Below, in pieces: positions 15,323-24,241 of a stretch of 61,463 nucleotides of DNA. The translations under genes were made by a program, and so were the position numbers. Every line of letters starts with the position of its first letter. Within the stretch, counting starts at the first letter, position 1. A model generated the notes under the pieces. The model did not search any database, was not told where the DNA came from, and was given only the letters and a program-made list of their open reading frames with translations. Source of the DNA: Clostridiales bacterium (GTDB taxonomy: Bacteria > Bacillota > Clostridia > Oscillospirales > Oscillospiraceae); assembly GCA_029010715.1 (NCBI GenBank), contig JAQXKZ010000034.1, forward strand, positions 1 through 61,463, read 5' to 3'.

Positions 15323-16339
15323 GTGAGCGCCGCCGTGAAAAAACGTATACTTGCAGCAGCGCTTGCGGCGCTGCTGCTGACCGGCTGCTCGTCTGCCGCT
15401 GAGGAGGCTCAGAACGCCTTTGTACCCGGCGATGATAAACGCCTTGTGATCTATACCTCGCATAAGCGGGAGGTGTACGAGCCGGTCATAAAGGAATTTG
15501 AACAGCGCACCGGCATATGGGTCGAGCTCGAGACCGGCGGCACGGCAGCACTGCTTGAGCGCATTGCTGCCGGGGACACGGACTGCGACCTGATGCTCGG
15601 CGGCGGTGTGGACAGCCTGAGCGCATATTCCGACTGCTTCAGCCCGTATTTCAGTGTATATAATAATGACATACTCCCGGCCTACAGCTGCCCTGACGGA
15701 AGCTACAGCCCTTTTTCCGCACTCCCGGTGGTGCTCATCTACAATACCAGGCTCGTACACCGCAATCCTCCTGCAGGCTGGGCCAGCCTGTTGGACCGGT
15801 CGTGGACGGGCAGGATCGCCTTTGCCGACCCCAATGTGTCCGGCTCGAGCTATACGAGCCTTTGCACCATGCTTCAGGCTCTCGGCGGTGACAACGAACA
15901 GGTCCTCACGTCTTTTGAAGAGAATCTCGGAGGCAAGGTCCTGCCCGACTCCGGCGACGTTGTCGGAGCGGTGGCAGAGGGCAGATGCTATATCGGCGTC
16001 ACCCTCGAAGAGACTGCGCTGAAAGCCATCGACGCCGGCTACGATATTGCCGTCGTCTATCCGGAGGAGGGGACGAGCGCCCTGCCCGACGGCGCCGCGA
16101 TAGTGGCCGGCTGCCGGCACCGTGAAAACGCGGAGCTTTTCATTGATTTTCTGCTGTGTCCGGACATGCAGCGCATGCTGCAGGACAGCCTGTTCCGACG
16201 CAGCGTCTGTACGCCGTACGGAGAGGATACCGGAGCCGAGAAAATCAGGCTGATTGACTATGATATTGACTGGGCGGGCGGGGCGCAGGCCCGGCTTCTG
16301 GAGCTGTGGAACGATGCGGCCGGAGGTACGGAGCAATGA
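15323..16339 (+). CDS. Sensor-type substrate-binding lipoprotein, HptA-like
   Basis: A lipoprotein of about 338 residues that likely senses a ligand for the histidine kinase that follows. The start is a GTG: 15323 or 15335 both follow the GGGGGGAGAG site; no good ATG exists. The signal peptide KKRILAAALAALLLTGCSS ends at a lipobox L-T-G-C. The body is an AfuA/FbpA-type SBP fold (KRLVIYTSHKREVYEPVIKE, then DCDLMLGGGVDSLSAYSD). There is no permease next to it; instead the kinase gene overlaps by 4 bases (ATGA). That order, SBP-kinase-AraC regulator, is that of HptA-HptS-HptR, which senses extracellular glucose-6-phosphate in staphylococci. Homology to HptA itself is inference from domain order. 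Confidence 0.75.
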   Translation: MSAAVKKRILAAALAALLLTGCSSAAEEAQNAFVPGDDKRLVIYTSHKREVYEPVIKEFEQRTGIWVELETGGTAALLERIAAGDTDCDLMLGGGVDSLSAYSDCFSPYFSVYNNDILPAYSCPDGSYSPFSALPVVLIYNTRLVHRNPPAGWASLLDRSWTGRIAFADPNVSGSSYTSLCTMLQALGGDNEQVLTSFEENLGGKVLPDSGDVVGAVAEGRCYIGVTLEETALKAIDAGYDIAVVYPEEGTSALPDGAAIVAGCRHRENAELFIDFLLCPDMQRMLQDSLFRRSVCTPYGEDTGAEKIRLIDYDIDWAGGAQARLLELWNDAAGGTEQ

Positions 16340-18036
16340 AGGAATGGATAAAGAGTTCGTTCAGAAATCGTGTCTTTATCACGGTCCTGCTCGTGACGCT
16401 GCTGCCCATGCTGCTGTGCGATATATTCATTATGCAGATATCCATGGTCCTGAGCAGGCGTCAGCTGCGTCAGCAGGCGGCCGTTGAGCTTTCGCAGATA
16501 GAGCGGCGCTTGGACGAGGCCTATGCCGGTGTCGCTGCCACGACCGGGGACCTTGCCGCAAGCACCGTCGTGCGCAGTGCTCTGCGCCGCGGCGGCAGCG
16601 ATTCGAAGCTGCTGTACCAGGTGCTGTACCGCAAAACCAGCGGACTGCGCGATTACGCCGGCTTCGACGTGTACGACGCCGCGGGCCGCCGCTGCTACAC
16701 GAGCGCCGCGGGCATTGTCGACGAGCAGCTCCCGCTGTACTGGGGGCCTCTGCGTCAGGCGGAGCAGAGCGAGGGCCTGTGCCTGCAGGCAGGTACGGAT
16801 GGCGGCCTGACCATGACCCGTTCGGTGCGCGCATCGAACGGAAACGTACTCGGGTTCATATTTGTACGCGTCTCGCAGACGGATTTCAACAGTCTCCTGC
16901 ACGGTTCATTCAGCCCCGATAATGACATATTCCTCGTGGATGCCACATGGCGGCGGATATACGGCTCGGACAACATCCGCGCCGAGGAAAAAATCAGCGC
17001 CCTGCGTGAGCAGCTGCTCGCCGGCGAGCAGCTCAGCGGCAGCGGCGGGGAATACAGCTTCTACCTGCGGTCCCGGCCGGAAAGCGGCTTTACGCTCATT
17101 CTGCAGCAGCCGAAGGTGTACTCCTCTCAGGTCACCTCGACCATATATTCAACCTGCTTTATGATGGGCTTTTTGTGTCTGGCGCTGAGTTTGCTGTGCG
17201 CGTGGCTGCTGAGCCGCTATCTGTCAAAGCCCGTTAACGAGCTTGACGCGGCGATGGGCCGCGTCGAAAAGGGCGACTACGACGTCGAGCTCACCAGCGA
17301 CCGGAGCGACGAGATGGGGCGTCTCACCTCCAGCTTCAACCGCATGACGCGCGAATACCGGCAGAATCTGGAATACTCCGTACAGCGCGAACGTGAGCTC
17401 AACGAGCTGCAGCTGTCGATGATGCAGGCGCAGCTCAACCCGCATTTCCTGTACAATACCCTCGACAGCCTGAAATGGCTTGGCGTTACGAACCATGTAC
17501 CACGGGTCGCGGCCATGGCTACTAACCTCGCCGCCCTGCTGCGCGCCGGCATATCCGGCGGCCGCTTCATAACGCTGGAGCAGGAGCTGGAGCTTCTGGA
17601 GAAGTATCTTGACATCCAGTCCATGCGCTTTGAGGACCGTTTTACCTGGGAAACGGATGTGGACGAGCGCTTTCAGCACTGCATAGTGCCCAAACTGATT
17701 CTGCAGCCGCTCGTCGAAAACGCGATCATTCACGGCGTGGCGAATATGGACGACGGATACATAAAGCTGAGTGCGCGGGAAGAAAGCGGCCGCCTGGTCC
17801 TGAGCGTGCAGGACAACGGAGCGGGGATACCCGGGGAGATTCTGGACTGTCTGAACAGTCCGGAGCGCGAAATGCCGGCCGGACATCTGGGACTAAGGAA
17901 CGCAGACAGGATAGTGCGATTGTATTACGGCGGAGAATACGGCATATCTGCCAGTTCCGAGCCGGGCAGGGGCAGCTGCGTTATGCTGACGCTCCCTATG
18001 GAACAGAAAACGGAAGAGGAGGAGGGAAATGCTTAA
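16336..18036 (+). CDS. Sensor histidine kinase, LytS/YesM type (HptS-like)
   Basis: A 566-residue membrane kinase. ATG 16336 overlaps the previous stop and follows CGGAGG. One transmembrane segment is at about 10-32 (VFITVLLVTLLPMLLCDIFI) and another at about 275-297 (FMMGFLCLALSLLCAWLLSR), enclosing a large extracellular domain of Cache-like size. Then a HAMP linker (SRYLSKPVNELDAAMGRV), a His_kinase (PF06580) box with the phospho-acceptor in QAQLNPHFLYNTLDSLKW, and a HATPase domain with N box VENAIIHGVAN and G1 box VQDNGAGIPG. It should read the ligand state of the lipoprotein sensor and phosphorylate the regulator that overlaps its 3' end by 8 bases. Confidence 0.93.
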   Translation: MKEWIKSSFRNRVFITVLLVTLLPMLLCDIFIMQISMVLSRRQLRQQAAVELSQIERRLDEAYAGVAATTGDLAASTVVRSALRRGGSDSKLLYQVLYRKTSGLRDYAGFDVYDAAGRRCYTSAAGIVDEQLPLYWGPLRQAEQSEGLCLQAGTDGGLTMTRSVRASNGNVLGFIFVRVSQTDFNSLLHGSFSPDNDIFLVDATWRRIYGSDNIRAEEKISALREQLLAGEQLSGSGGEYSFYLRSRPESGFTLILQQPKVYSSQVTSTIYSTCFMMGFLCLALSLLCAWLLSRYLSKPVNELDAAMGRVEKGDYDVELTSDRSDEMGRLTSSFNRMTREYRQNLEYSVQRERELNELQLSMMQAQLNPHFLYNTLDSLKWLGVTNHVPRVAAMATNLAALLRAGISGGRFITLEQELELLEKYLDIQSMRFEDRFTWETDVDERFQHCIVPKLILQPLVENAIIHGVANMDDGYIKLSAREESGRLVLSVQDNGAGIPGEILDCLNSPEREMPAGHLGLRNADRIVRLYYGGEYGISASSEPGRGSCVMLTLPMEQKTEEEEGNA

Positions 18037-18775
18037 AGTTCTGGTAGTTGACGATGAGGCGGTCGTGCGGCGGGGCATAGTACTTGGCGTGGATTGGGCC
18101 TCCATGGGCTGCGTGGTCGTCGGTGAAGCGGCCAACGGTGAAGAGGGCCTCCTTGCCGCCGGACAGTACAGCCCGAATCTGATCATCACGGATATACGCA
18201 TGCCCAGGATGGACGGCATAGAGATGATGCAGGAGCTGCGCCGCCGCGGCAGCCGTGCCCACGTGATCGTTCTGACCGCATACAGCGACTTCGAGTACGC
18301 GCGCTCGGCGCTGCAGCTCGGCGCGGATGACTATCTGCTCAAGCCCTTTCAGGACAGGGAACTGGTCGCCGCGGTCGAGCGCGTGCACCAGAAGGAACAG
18401 GAGAAGAGCGGCCTGAGCGTTTCGGACGGCCTGCCGCTTGCCAAGGGGGACAAGAGCCGCTACGTGCTGCAGGCCATGGAATATATCTCCGAGCACTATT
18501 CCGACAGCAACATAAACATAACCGGGATAGCCCAGTCGCTCGGAGTCAGCGAAGGCCATCTGAGCCATGTGTTCAAGAAGGAGACAAAGTATACCGTTGT
18601 CGGCTATCTTACGCAGTACCGTATACATATGGCCATGAAGCTGCTGCGCGACAGCGGCTATAAGGTCTACGAGGTTGCCGGCATGGTGGGCTACAGGGAC
18701 GTCGCCTATTTCGGCAGCACATTCAAGAAGCTCACCGGTCTTGCGCCGTCCGAGTATCAGGACCGCTGCAGGTAA
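18029..18775 (+). CDS. Response regulator, YesN/AraC type (HptR-like)
   Basis: A 248-residue two-component regulator. The receiver domain holds the acidic pair VVDDEAVVRRG, the phospho-acceptor Asp about residue 55 in LIITDIRMPRMDG, the conserved Thr in VIVLTAYSDFEY and the Lys in YLLKPFQD. After a linker rich in charged residues, an AraC-type double helix-turn-helix follows (INITGIAQSLGVSEGHLSHV, then VAGMVGYRDVAYFGSTFKKL and the family ending TGLAPSEYQ). Such regulators activate promoters from paired direct repeats. Likely targets are the two flanking transporter operons and its own operon. It overlaps the kinase gene and is followed by a strong terminator. Confidence 0.94.
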   Translation: MLKVLVVDDEAVVRRGIVLGVDWASMGCVVVGEAANGEEGLLAAGQYSPNLIITDIRMPRMDGIEMMQELRRRGSRAHVIVLTAYSDFEYARSALQLGADDYLLKPFQDRELVAAVERVHQKEQEKSGLSVSDGLPLAKGDKSRYVLQAMEYISEHYSDSNINITGIAQSLGVSEGHLSHVFKKETKYTVVGYLTQYRIHMAMKLLRDSGYKVYEVAGMVGYRDVAYFGSTFKKLTGLAPSEYQDRCR

Positions 18776-18860
18776 GGCGGGCAACCCGGTGTGCGGCGTG
18801 CCTGCTGCTGACAATCCGGAATTTGTAGAAAGTACACAAAAAGACCTCCAAAATTTCGGC

Positions 18861-18924
18861 GGCCGGACAGGGACTGCGGACAGAATCAACAGTGTAATCG
18901 CAGTTTTGTCCGGTCCCATTTTTT
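18861..18924 (+). terminator. Terminator after the two-component operon
   Basis: GGCCGGACA (18861-18869) pairs with TGTCCGG (18907-18913), with an inner stem ACTGCG/CGCAGT, and is followed by CCCA and six T. It separates the sensor operon from the second transporter. Confidence 0.8.
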
Positions 18925-18951
18925 GCCACGGTCATTTATAATTAACGTAGC

Positions 18952-18974
18952 ATATCACATACATAAGGTGATAT
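18952..18974. promoter_or_regulatory. Inverted repeat upstream of second binding-protein gene
   Basis: ATATCAC (18952-18958) and GTGATAT (18968-18974) form a perfect 7-bp inverted repeat, 10 bases after a TATAAT (18937-18942). The word TATCACA also closes each copy of the direct repeat at 15106-15156, hinting at a shared regulator. No good -35 box is seen, again fitting an activated promoter. Confidence 0.45.
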
Positions 18975-19008
18975 ACGCTTATAAAATTTATGAAGGAGAA
19001 CGCGAAAA

Positions 19009-20280
19009 ATGAAAAAAGCACTTGCACTGATCCTCGCGCTTGCAATGGTGTTTGCTCTCTGCGCCTGCGGACAGAGCTCCGCTCCCGCAGCCACCGAGGC
19101 TCCCGCCGCCGGTGCCGCCGAACCCGCGGACGCCGTGAAGGACTATTCCGGCTACACCATCCGTATCTATTCCAACTCCAACTCCACCGAGCGCACCACC
19201 TGGCTCATTAACGAAGCCAGGGATGCCGGCTTCACTATCTCCATTGATGACAACAGCGTCATCTCCGGTGATACTGCCGCCATCCAGGCCGCCAATGAGA
19301 ACAAGGACGGCGACATCCTCTTCGGTCTGAACGAGACCCGCTGGAGCCAGGTCGTTGACGGCACCTATGAGAACCTCAAGCTGGTCGAATGGACTCCCGC
19401 CTGGGCTGACGAAGTCGGCGAGTACGCCTACCCCGGCGCGGCTTACGGCCTCGTTATCCAGAACGTCCTGATGCTCTACCGTACCGATGAGCTCGGCACC
19501 AACGGTGAGAAGCTGCACTTCAAGCACTGGGCGGATATAGTTGACTCCGGCTACACCTGGTACCGCCAGAACAAGGTCGGCGGCACCACCAACGCCAACA
19601 TCAACTCCGCTATGCTCTATGCGTTTGTCGATCCCGCTTCCGAAGCCGGCGGCGTCAGCCTCGACGGCTGGAAGACCCTGTGGAAGTACTGCGCTGACGG
19701 CGTATATTCCTCCGACGACGACTACAAGTACGGCTTCCAGCCCCTGAACAAGGGCGACGTACAGATCTCCACCTTCTACTCTTCCTCCCTCTACGGCAAG
19801 ATCGACGCCGCGGCTGACAGCTCCGAGAATCCTCTGCTCGGCACCATGGAGCCGGAGAACTGGGCCCTCGTTGACATAGACGACGGCACCTACTACATTG
19901 CGGAGTACATCGGCATCCTTGACAAGGCCGGCCGTAGCGAGGAAGAGACCGAGGCAGTCAAGGCCTTTGCCGAGTGGTTCGGCTCCGCCGACGTCCAGGC
20001 CGCATGGGGCGAGGAGTTTGACTCCTATCCCTGCAACACTGCCGCTGCGAACATCCTCTACCCCGACGGCGTTCCCGCTATCTACACTCTGAAGAACTTC
20101 GCCCTCAGCAATGTCGAGGGCACCGACATGAATTACGCGGAGTATGTTGCTTCTCACTCCAGCGAGTGGACCAACATCATGACCAACCTCGGCTTCTACT
20201 GGGCCGATAAGAGCGCGGCTGTCGCGGAGCCCGACTGGGAAAACCTCGACTGGGCGACCCTGACCCAGGCTGCCGGCTGA
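19009..20280 (+). CDS. Second ABC substrate-binding lipoprotein, AfuA/FbpA type
   Basis: A 423-residue lipoprotein. ATG 19009 follows GAAGGAGAA. Signal peptide MKKALALILALAMVFALCAC with Cys20 as lipid site, then an Ala/Pro linker. The mature part starts YSGYTIRIYSNSNSTERTTW and shows the class-typical GDILFGLNETRWSQV and LVIQNVLMLYRTDELGTNGE. It is clearly in the same superfamily as the protein at 10796 but with low identity and a different C terminus (EPDWENLDWATLTQ). The pair suggests two related ligands or two affinity ranges. The gene begins the second transport operon and is followed by a hairpin before the ATPase gene. Ligand unknown; a sugar phosphate or phosphosugar is suggested by the downstream genes. 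Confidence 0.85.
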   Translation: MKKALALILALAMVFALCACGQSSAPAATEAPAAGAAEPADAVKDYSGYTIRIYSNSNSTERTTWLINEARDAGFTISIDDNSVISGDTAAIQAANENKDGDILFGLNETRWSQVVDGTYENLKLVEWTPAWADEVGEYAYPGAAYGLVIQNVLMLYRTDELGTNGEKLHFKHWADIVDSGYTWYRQNKVGGTTNANINSAMLYAFVDPASEAGGVSLDGWKTLWKYCADGVYSSDDDYKYGFQPLNKGDVQISTFYSSSLYGKIDAAADSSENPLLGTMEPENWALVDIDDGTYYIAEYIGILDKAGRSEEETEAVKAFAEWFGSADVQAAWGEEFDSYPCNTAAANILYPDGVPAIYTLKNFALSNVEGTDMNYAEYVASHSSEWTNIMTNLGFYWADKSAAVAEPDWENLDWATLTQAAG

Positions 20281-20301
20281 AATAATACCCGGAAAAACTG
20301 T

Positions 20302-20331
20302 GATATGGCGAGCCTTCCGGCTCGCCATATC
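20302..20331 (+). terminator. Hairpin after second binding-protein gene
   Basis: GATATGGCGAGCC pairs perfectly with GGCTCGCCATATC around TTCC. The following CCAATAGT has no T-tract, so it is more likely an mRNA-protecting or processing hairpin than a full terminator. As in the first operon, it divides the binding-protein gene from the membrane genes. Confidence 0.6.
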
Positions 20332-20519
20332 CAATAGTGACCAGAGCAGTCTGCGGCTGTGCCGGCCGGGAATTTCCGTTCCGGAGCCAGCGTGGCCTGC
20401 GCACCCCGGGCGCGAAAAACGCGTCCTCTCCGCGCCGGTTGTTTTCCGCGGCCCGCGCGCCGCGAAAATATGCGGGGCTGTTTCGCATTTTAGAGATAAG
20501 AAGAAGTGAGGAAAAAACC

Positions 20520-21554
20520 ATGATAAGGCTCAATGACATCGTCGTGAAGTTTGGCGACTTTACCGCGCTCCACGGCATCAGCGTACATGTGAAAGAGGGA
20601 GAATTTTTCACTTTCCTCGGGCCGTCCGGCTGCGGCAAGACCACGACCTTGCGTACTCTCACAGGCTTCATTGAGCCCGTTGAAGGCAGCATCGTTGTCG
20701 GCGGCAAGGACATCACCCATGTCCCCATCGAGGACAGAAACATCGGCATAGTGTTTCAGAGCTACGCCCTGTTTCCCACCATGACCGTGTATGACAATAT
20801 CGCGTTCGGCCTGAAGATCAAGAAAATGAAAAAGGCCGAGATCGACAAACGTGTGCGCGAAATTGCGAAGAAGGTCGACCTGAGCGACGAGCAGCTCAGG
20901 AAGGCGGTCTCCCAGCTCTCCGGCGGCCAGCAGCAGCGCGTCGCCATCGCCCGCGCTCTGGTTACGGGGCCTGCCATAATCTGCATGGACGAGCCGCTTT
21001 CAAACCTCGACGCGAAGCTCCGCGTTCAGCTCAGAAACGAGCTGAAGAAAATGCAGAAGGACTTCGGCATAACTACCATCTACGTCACCCACGACCAGGA
21101 GGAGGCCCTGACTCTGTCCGACCGCATCGCCGTGTTCAACAACGGTGTCATCGAGCAGATCGGTACCCCGAACCAGGTATATAACCACAGTGAAACTGAA
21201 TTTGTCTGCAACTTCATCGGCGATATCAACCGCCTCGGCGACGGTCTCGTCAATGAACTTATAAATAGAGGGGCTGCCATTGACCCCGGTAAGCACAACT
21301 ATATCCGCCTTGAGCGCATCCATGTCAACGTCGGGCCGCGCGAGGGCGAGATCGCCCTTGAAGGCACGGTCGAAAGCCTTGAGTACTACGGCCTGTACAT
21401 AAAGTATTACATCACGGTCTGCGGCCAGACCATCAAGGTCATCGAAAAGAACGACGGCGTGAATATCTACGACGCCGGCCAGAAGGTTAAGGCCGTATTT
21501 AACCCCAGGGACGTCATGGCCTACGAAGCGGCCAAAGAGACCGAGGTGCAGTGA
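20520..21554 (+). CDS. Second ABC transporter ATPase (FbpC/PotA type)
   Basis: A 344-residue ATPase. ATG 20520 is chosen because GTGAGG lies 9 bases upstream and the protein then begins at the usual [20 protein letters not shown]; the longer reading into GC-rich DNA upstream has no family likeness. Walker [21 protein letters not shown]-loop [12 protein letters not shown], signature [17 protein letters not shown], Walker [15 protein letters not shown] and switch His [14 protein letters not shown] are intact. A TOBE-like C-terminal domain follows ([19 protein letters not shown]). The permease ATG overlaps the stop codon by one base. It powers the second transporter. Confidence 0.93.
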   Translation: MIRLNDIVVKFGDFTALHGISVHVKEGEFFTFLGPSGCGKTTTLRTLTGFIEPVEGSIVVGGKDITHVPIEDRNIGIVFQSYALFPTMTVYDNIAFGLKIKKMKKAEIDKRVREIAKKVDLSDEQLRKAVSQLSGGQQQRVAIARALVTGPAIICMDEPLSNLDAKLRVQLRNELKKMQKDFGITTIYVTHDQEEALTLSDRIAVFNNGVIEQIGTPNQVYNHSETEFVCNFIGDINRLGDGLVNELINRGAAIDPGKHNYIRLERIHVNVGPREGEIALEGTVESLEYYGLYIKYYITVCGQTIKVIEKNDGVNIYDAGQKVKAVFNPRDVMAYEAAKETEVQ

Positions 21555-23461
21555 TGGGAAAGAGCCTTGACCGGCGCGTCTCGCCGGAATTCATGTTCCG
21601 TATAATCGGGCTTGGGCTGTTTGTATACCTGTTCTTCGGCTTCATGCTTCTGCCCTGCCTGAATACGCTTACCAGTATTTTCAACACCACCAATGCCGCC
21701 GGAGAGCGCGACCCGCTCGCGGTTATCCGCTTCTTCTTCGCCGGCAACATGGGCAACTATGTCTGGAACTCCCTGAAGCTCGCCGTATGCCTTGTCGTCA
21801 CGGTCAACGTTGTGGGCGTGTCCATCGTGCTTCTGACCGAGTACTTCGACATCAGGGGCGCGCGCATCCTCCGCCTCGGCTATATGACTACGCTCATATA
21901 CAGCGGCGTCGCCCTTGTCACCGGTTACCTGTTTCTCTATGCCCCCGACGGCATACTCACCAGCGCCCTCGTCAACGCTTTCCCCGGCATGAATAAGGAC
22001 TGGTTCACGGGCTTCCGGGCCGTCCTGTTTACCATGACCTTCGCCTGCACCAGCAACCACGCCCTCTTCCTCAGAAACGCCATCCGCGGCATTGACTACA
22101 ATACGGTCGAGGCTGCGCGCAATATGGGTGCCAAGCCCTTCAAGGTCCTCTGGAAGGTCGTTTTTCCCACTCTCGTGCCGACGATGTTCTCTCTTACGGT
22201 CATGACCTTTATCACGGGCCTGTGCGCCATGTCCGCGCCCACTCTTCTGGGCTATGACTCCATTAACCCCGAGATCGTCCGCCTGGCCGGCTCGTCCGTT
22301 GCCGACGAGGCCTTCCCGCAGGCCCGCGCAGCTCTGCTGTCGATCATCCTCGCGATGTTCACGATCGTCCTGCTGACGGTGCTGTCGTCCTATGAGCGCA
22401 AGGGCCACTATCTCTCCGTCTCCAAGACCAAGGCCAGGCTCCGGAAGCAGAAGATCGCCAACCCCGCCGCCAATGTACTGGCGCACGTCTATGCCTACGT
22501 GCTGTTCGTGATATATATGATCCCGGTCGTTATGATCGTCGTGTTCTCGTTCCAGACCTACAGCGCCATACGCATGAAGAAGCTGGATCTGTCCAACTGG
22601 ACGCTTATCAACTACTTCGGCAAAGAGGATTACATGTACCTCACCAACCGCGGCAAGTACAAGCTGCGCGAGGGCTCGATCTCCGGCCTGTTTGCCAACG
22701 ACGCCACTCTCGGCGGCATCAAGCTCAGCTTTGTGCTGTCCATCATCGCGGCGGCTCTTGCCTGCCTTATCGTTGTGGTCGCCTGCAATTATATCTTCAA
22801 GAACCGCGACAAAAAGTCCGGCGTTATCCTTGAATACTGCCTGCTCTTTCCCTGGCTGCTCCCGACCATACTCATCTGCTATTCCTACCGCACCTACTTC
22901 AACTCCGACGCCGTCTGGTATGTCGGCAACGTTAACCTCTACTATGCGCAGAACGTGCGCCTGCTGATCGTCATGGCCTATACCGTGGTCAAGCTGCCCT
23001 TCTCCCTGCGTATGATAAAGGCCTCGTTCTATGCCATTGACGAGGAGCTCGAGGACGCCGCGCGCAACATGGGCGCAAGCCCGCTCACGACCTTCCTGCG
23101 CGTGAAGCTTCCCATCATCCTGCCGAGCGTGCTGGCCGTGTTCGCGCTGAACTTCAACGCTCTGTTCACCGAGTACGACATGTCCGCCACCTTTGCCAGC
23201 TCCTACGGTACCAGCTACGCCATGGTCATCCAGTCCATGTGCGCCGAGGAGGGCCTCTACGGCTATAATGTCAACGCCTCCGGACGCCGCTGCGCCTCCA
23301 CGGTGTTCATCATGCTCGTCAGCGGACTTATCCTGTACCTGGTCTACGGCGTAGGCGCGCGCGACCTCGGCGAGCGTCTCGAACACAGGGACAAATGGCG
23401 CAGGCGCTTCGACAGACTCGGCGCCGCCTTCCGTAAGAGCGGGAAAGAGGAGAGCGCATGA
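21554..23461 (+). CDS. Second ABC permease, two fused membrane domains
   Basis: A 635-residue membrane protein of the FbpB/AfuB type with about twelve hydrophobic segments. Both halves carry the EAA loop: EAARNMGAKPFKVLWKVVF and EDAARNMGASPLTTFLRVKL. ATG 21554 overlaps the ATPase stop; a GTG just before it is less likely. It is about 65 residues longer than the first permease, mainly through a hydrophilic stretch in the middle around SKTKARLRKQKIANPAANV and the following loop holding TLINYFGKEDYMYLTNRGKY. It ends in a charged tail and overlaps the phosphatase gene by 4 bases (ATGA), so transporter and phosphatase are translated together. Confidence 0.92.
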   Translation: MGKSLDRRVSPEFMFRIIGLGLFVYLFFGFMLLPCLNTLTSIFNTTNAAGERDPLAVIRFFFAGNMGNYVWNSLKLAVCLVVTVNVVGVSIVLLTEYFDIRGARILRLGYMTTLIYSGVALVTGYLFLYAPDGILTSALVNAFPGMNKDWFTGFRAVLFTMTFACTSNHALFLRNAIRGIDYNTVEAARNMGAKPFKVLWKVVFPTLVPTMFSLTVMTFITGLCAMSAPTLLGYDSINPEIVRLAGSSVADEAFPQARAALLSIILAMFTIVLLTVLSSYERKGHYLSVSKTKARLRKQKIANPAANVLAHVYAYVLFVIYMIPVVMIVVFSFQTYSAIRMKKLDLSNWTLINYFGKEDYMYLTNRGKYKLREGSISGLFANDATLGGIKLSFVLSIIAAALACLIVVVACNYIFKNRDKKSGVILEYCLLFPWLLPTILICYSYRTYFNSDAVWYVGNVNLYYAQNVRLLIVMAYTVVKLPFSLRMIKASFYAIDEELEDAARNMGASPLTTFLRVKLPIILPSVLAVFALNFNALFTEYDMSATFASSYGTSYAMVIQSMCAEEGLYGYNVNASGRRCASTVFIMLVSGLILYLVYGVGARDLGERLEHRDKWRRRFDRLGAAFRKSGKEESA

Positions 23462-24081
23462 TAAAAAACATTGTTTTTGACATGGGTCAGGTGCTTATGT
23501 ACTTCAGCCCTGACGTGTATATATCCCGCCTCGGCTATACCGGCGCGGATGCCGCGCTTTTAAAGCGCGAGGTCTTTCAGAGCGCCGACTGGGTGGCCAC
23601 TGACCATGGCACAATGACTCCCGAAGAGGCGGCGGCGTCAATGTGCCGCCGCCTGCCGGAGCGCCTGCATGAGGCGGCGGAAAAGCTGGCCTGCCGCTGG
23701 TGGACCGGCGCTCTCTTGCCTGTCCCGCATATGGCGGAGCTCGTCCGCGAGCTGCACGGCCTCGGTCTCGGGATATATCTGCTCTCCAACGCCTCCTCCG
23801 CGCTGCATGAGTATTTCGGCCGTATCCCCGGCTCGGAATGTTTTATGGGCAGGCTCGTCTCTGCCGACGTTAAGCTCATGAAGCCTTTCCCGGAAATATA
23901 TGAACTGCTGTATGCCCGCTTCGGCCTTAAACCGGAGGAATGCTGGTTCGTTGACGACAGCGCCGCAAACGTCGAAAGCGCGGCAGTCACCGGTATGCGG
24001 GGCAGCGTGTTCTATGACGACGTCGCCCGCCTGCGCCGTGAGCTTCGCGCTCAGGGAGTCGATGTCAGGGAGAGTCTCTGA
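23458..24081 (+). CDS. HAD-family phosphatase, YihX-like
   Basis: A 207-residue HAD subfamily IA hydrolase. Motif I reads IVFDMGQVLMYF, in which the second Asp of the usual D-x-D is replaced by Gly, the same form as in YihX (alpha-D-glucose-1-phosphate phosphatase). Motif II is YLLSNASSAL, motif III has Lys in VKLMKPFPEIY, and motif IV is CWFVDDSAANVESA. It starts inside the end of the transporter gene, so it is the first metabolic gene of the operon. Its likely job is to remove or exchange the phosphate of an imported or internal sugar phosphate. Substrate is inferred from family likeness and position. Confidence 0.85.
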   Translation: MIKNIVFDMGQVLMYFSPDVYISRLGYTGADAALLKREVFQSADWVATDHGTMTPEEAAASMCRRLPERLHEAAEKLACRWWTGALLPVPHMAELVRELHGLGLGIYLLSNASSALHEYFGRIPGSECFMGRLVSADVKLMKPFPEIYELLYARFGLKPEECWFVDDSAANVESAAVTGMRGSVFYDDVARLRRELRAQGVDVRESL

Positions 24082-24241
24082 CACTGAAAACCGGTTTCGG
24101 ACATTAATCATTTCGCGGCGCCGGGCGCACCGGTGCCGCGCGCGGCGCGCAATAAAGTCTCATGCGGAATCTGAGGCGTCCAAGGCGCCGTCGGAAGCTT
24201 GTAAAGCTTTTTATCAGCTTCCGGTTGAAGGAGGAAAAGCC

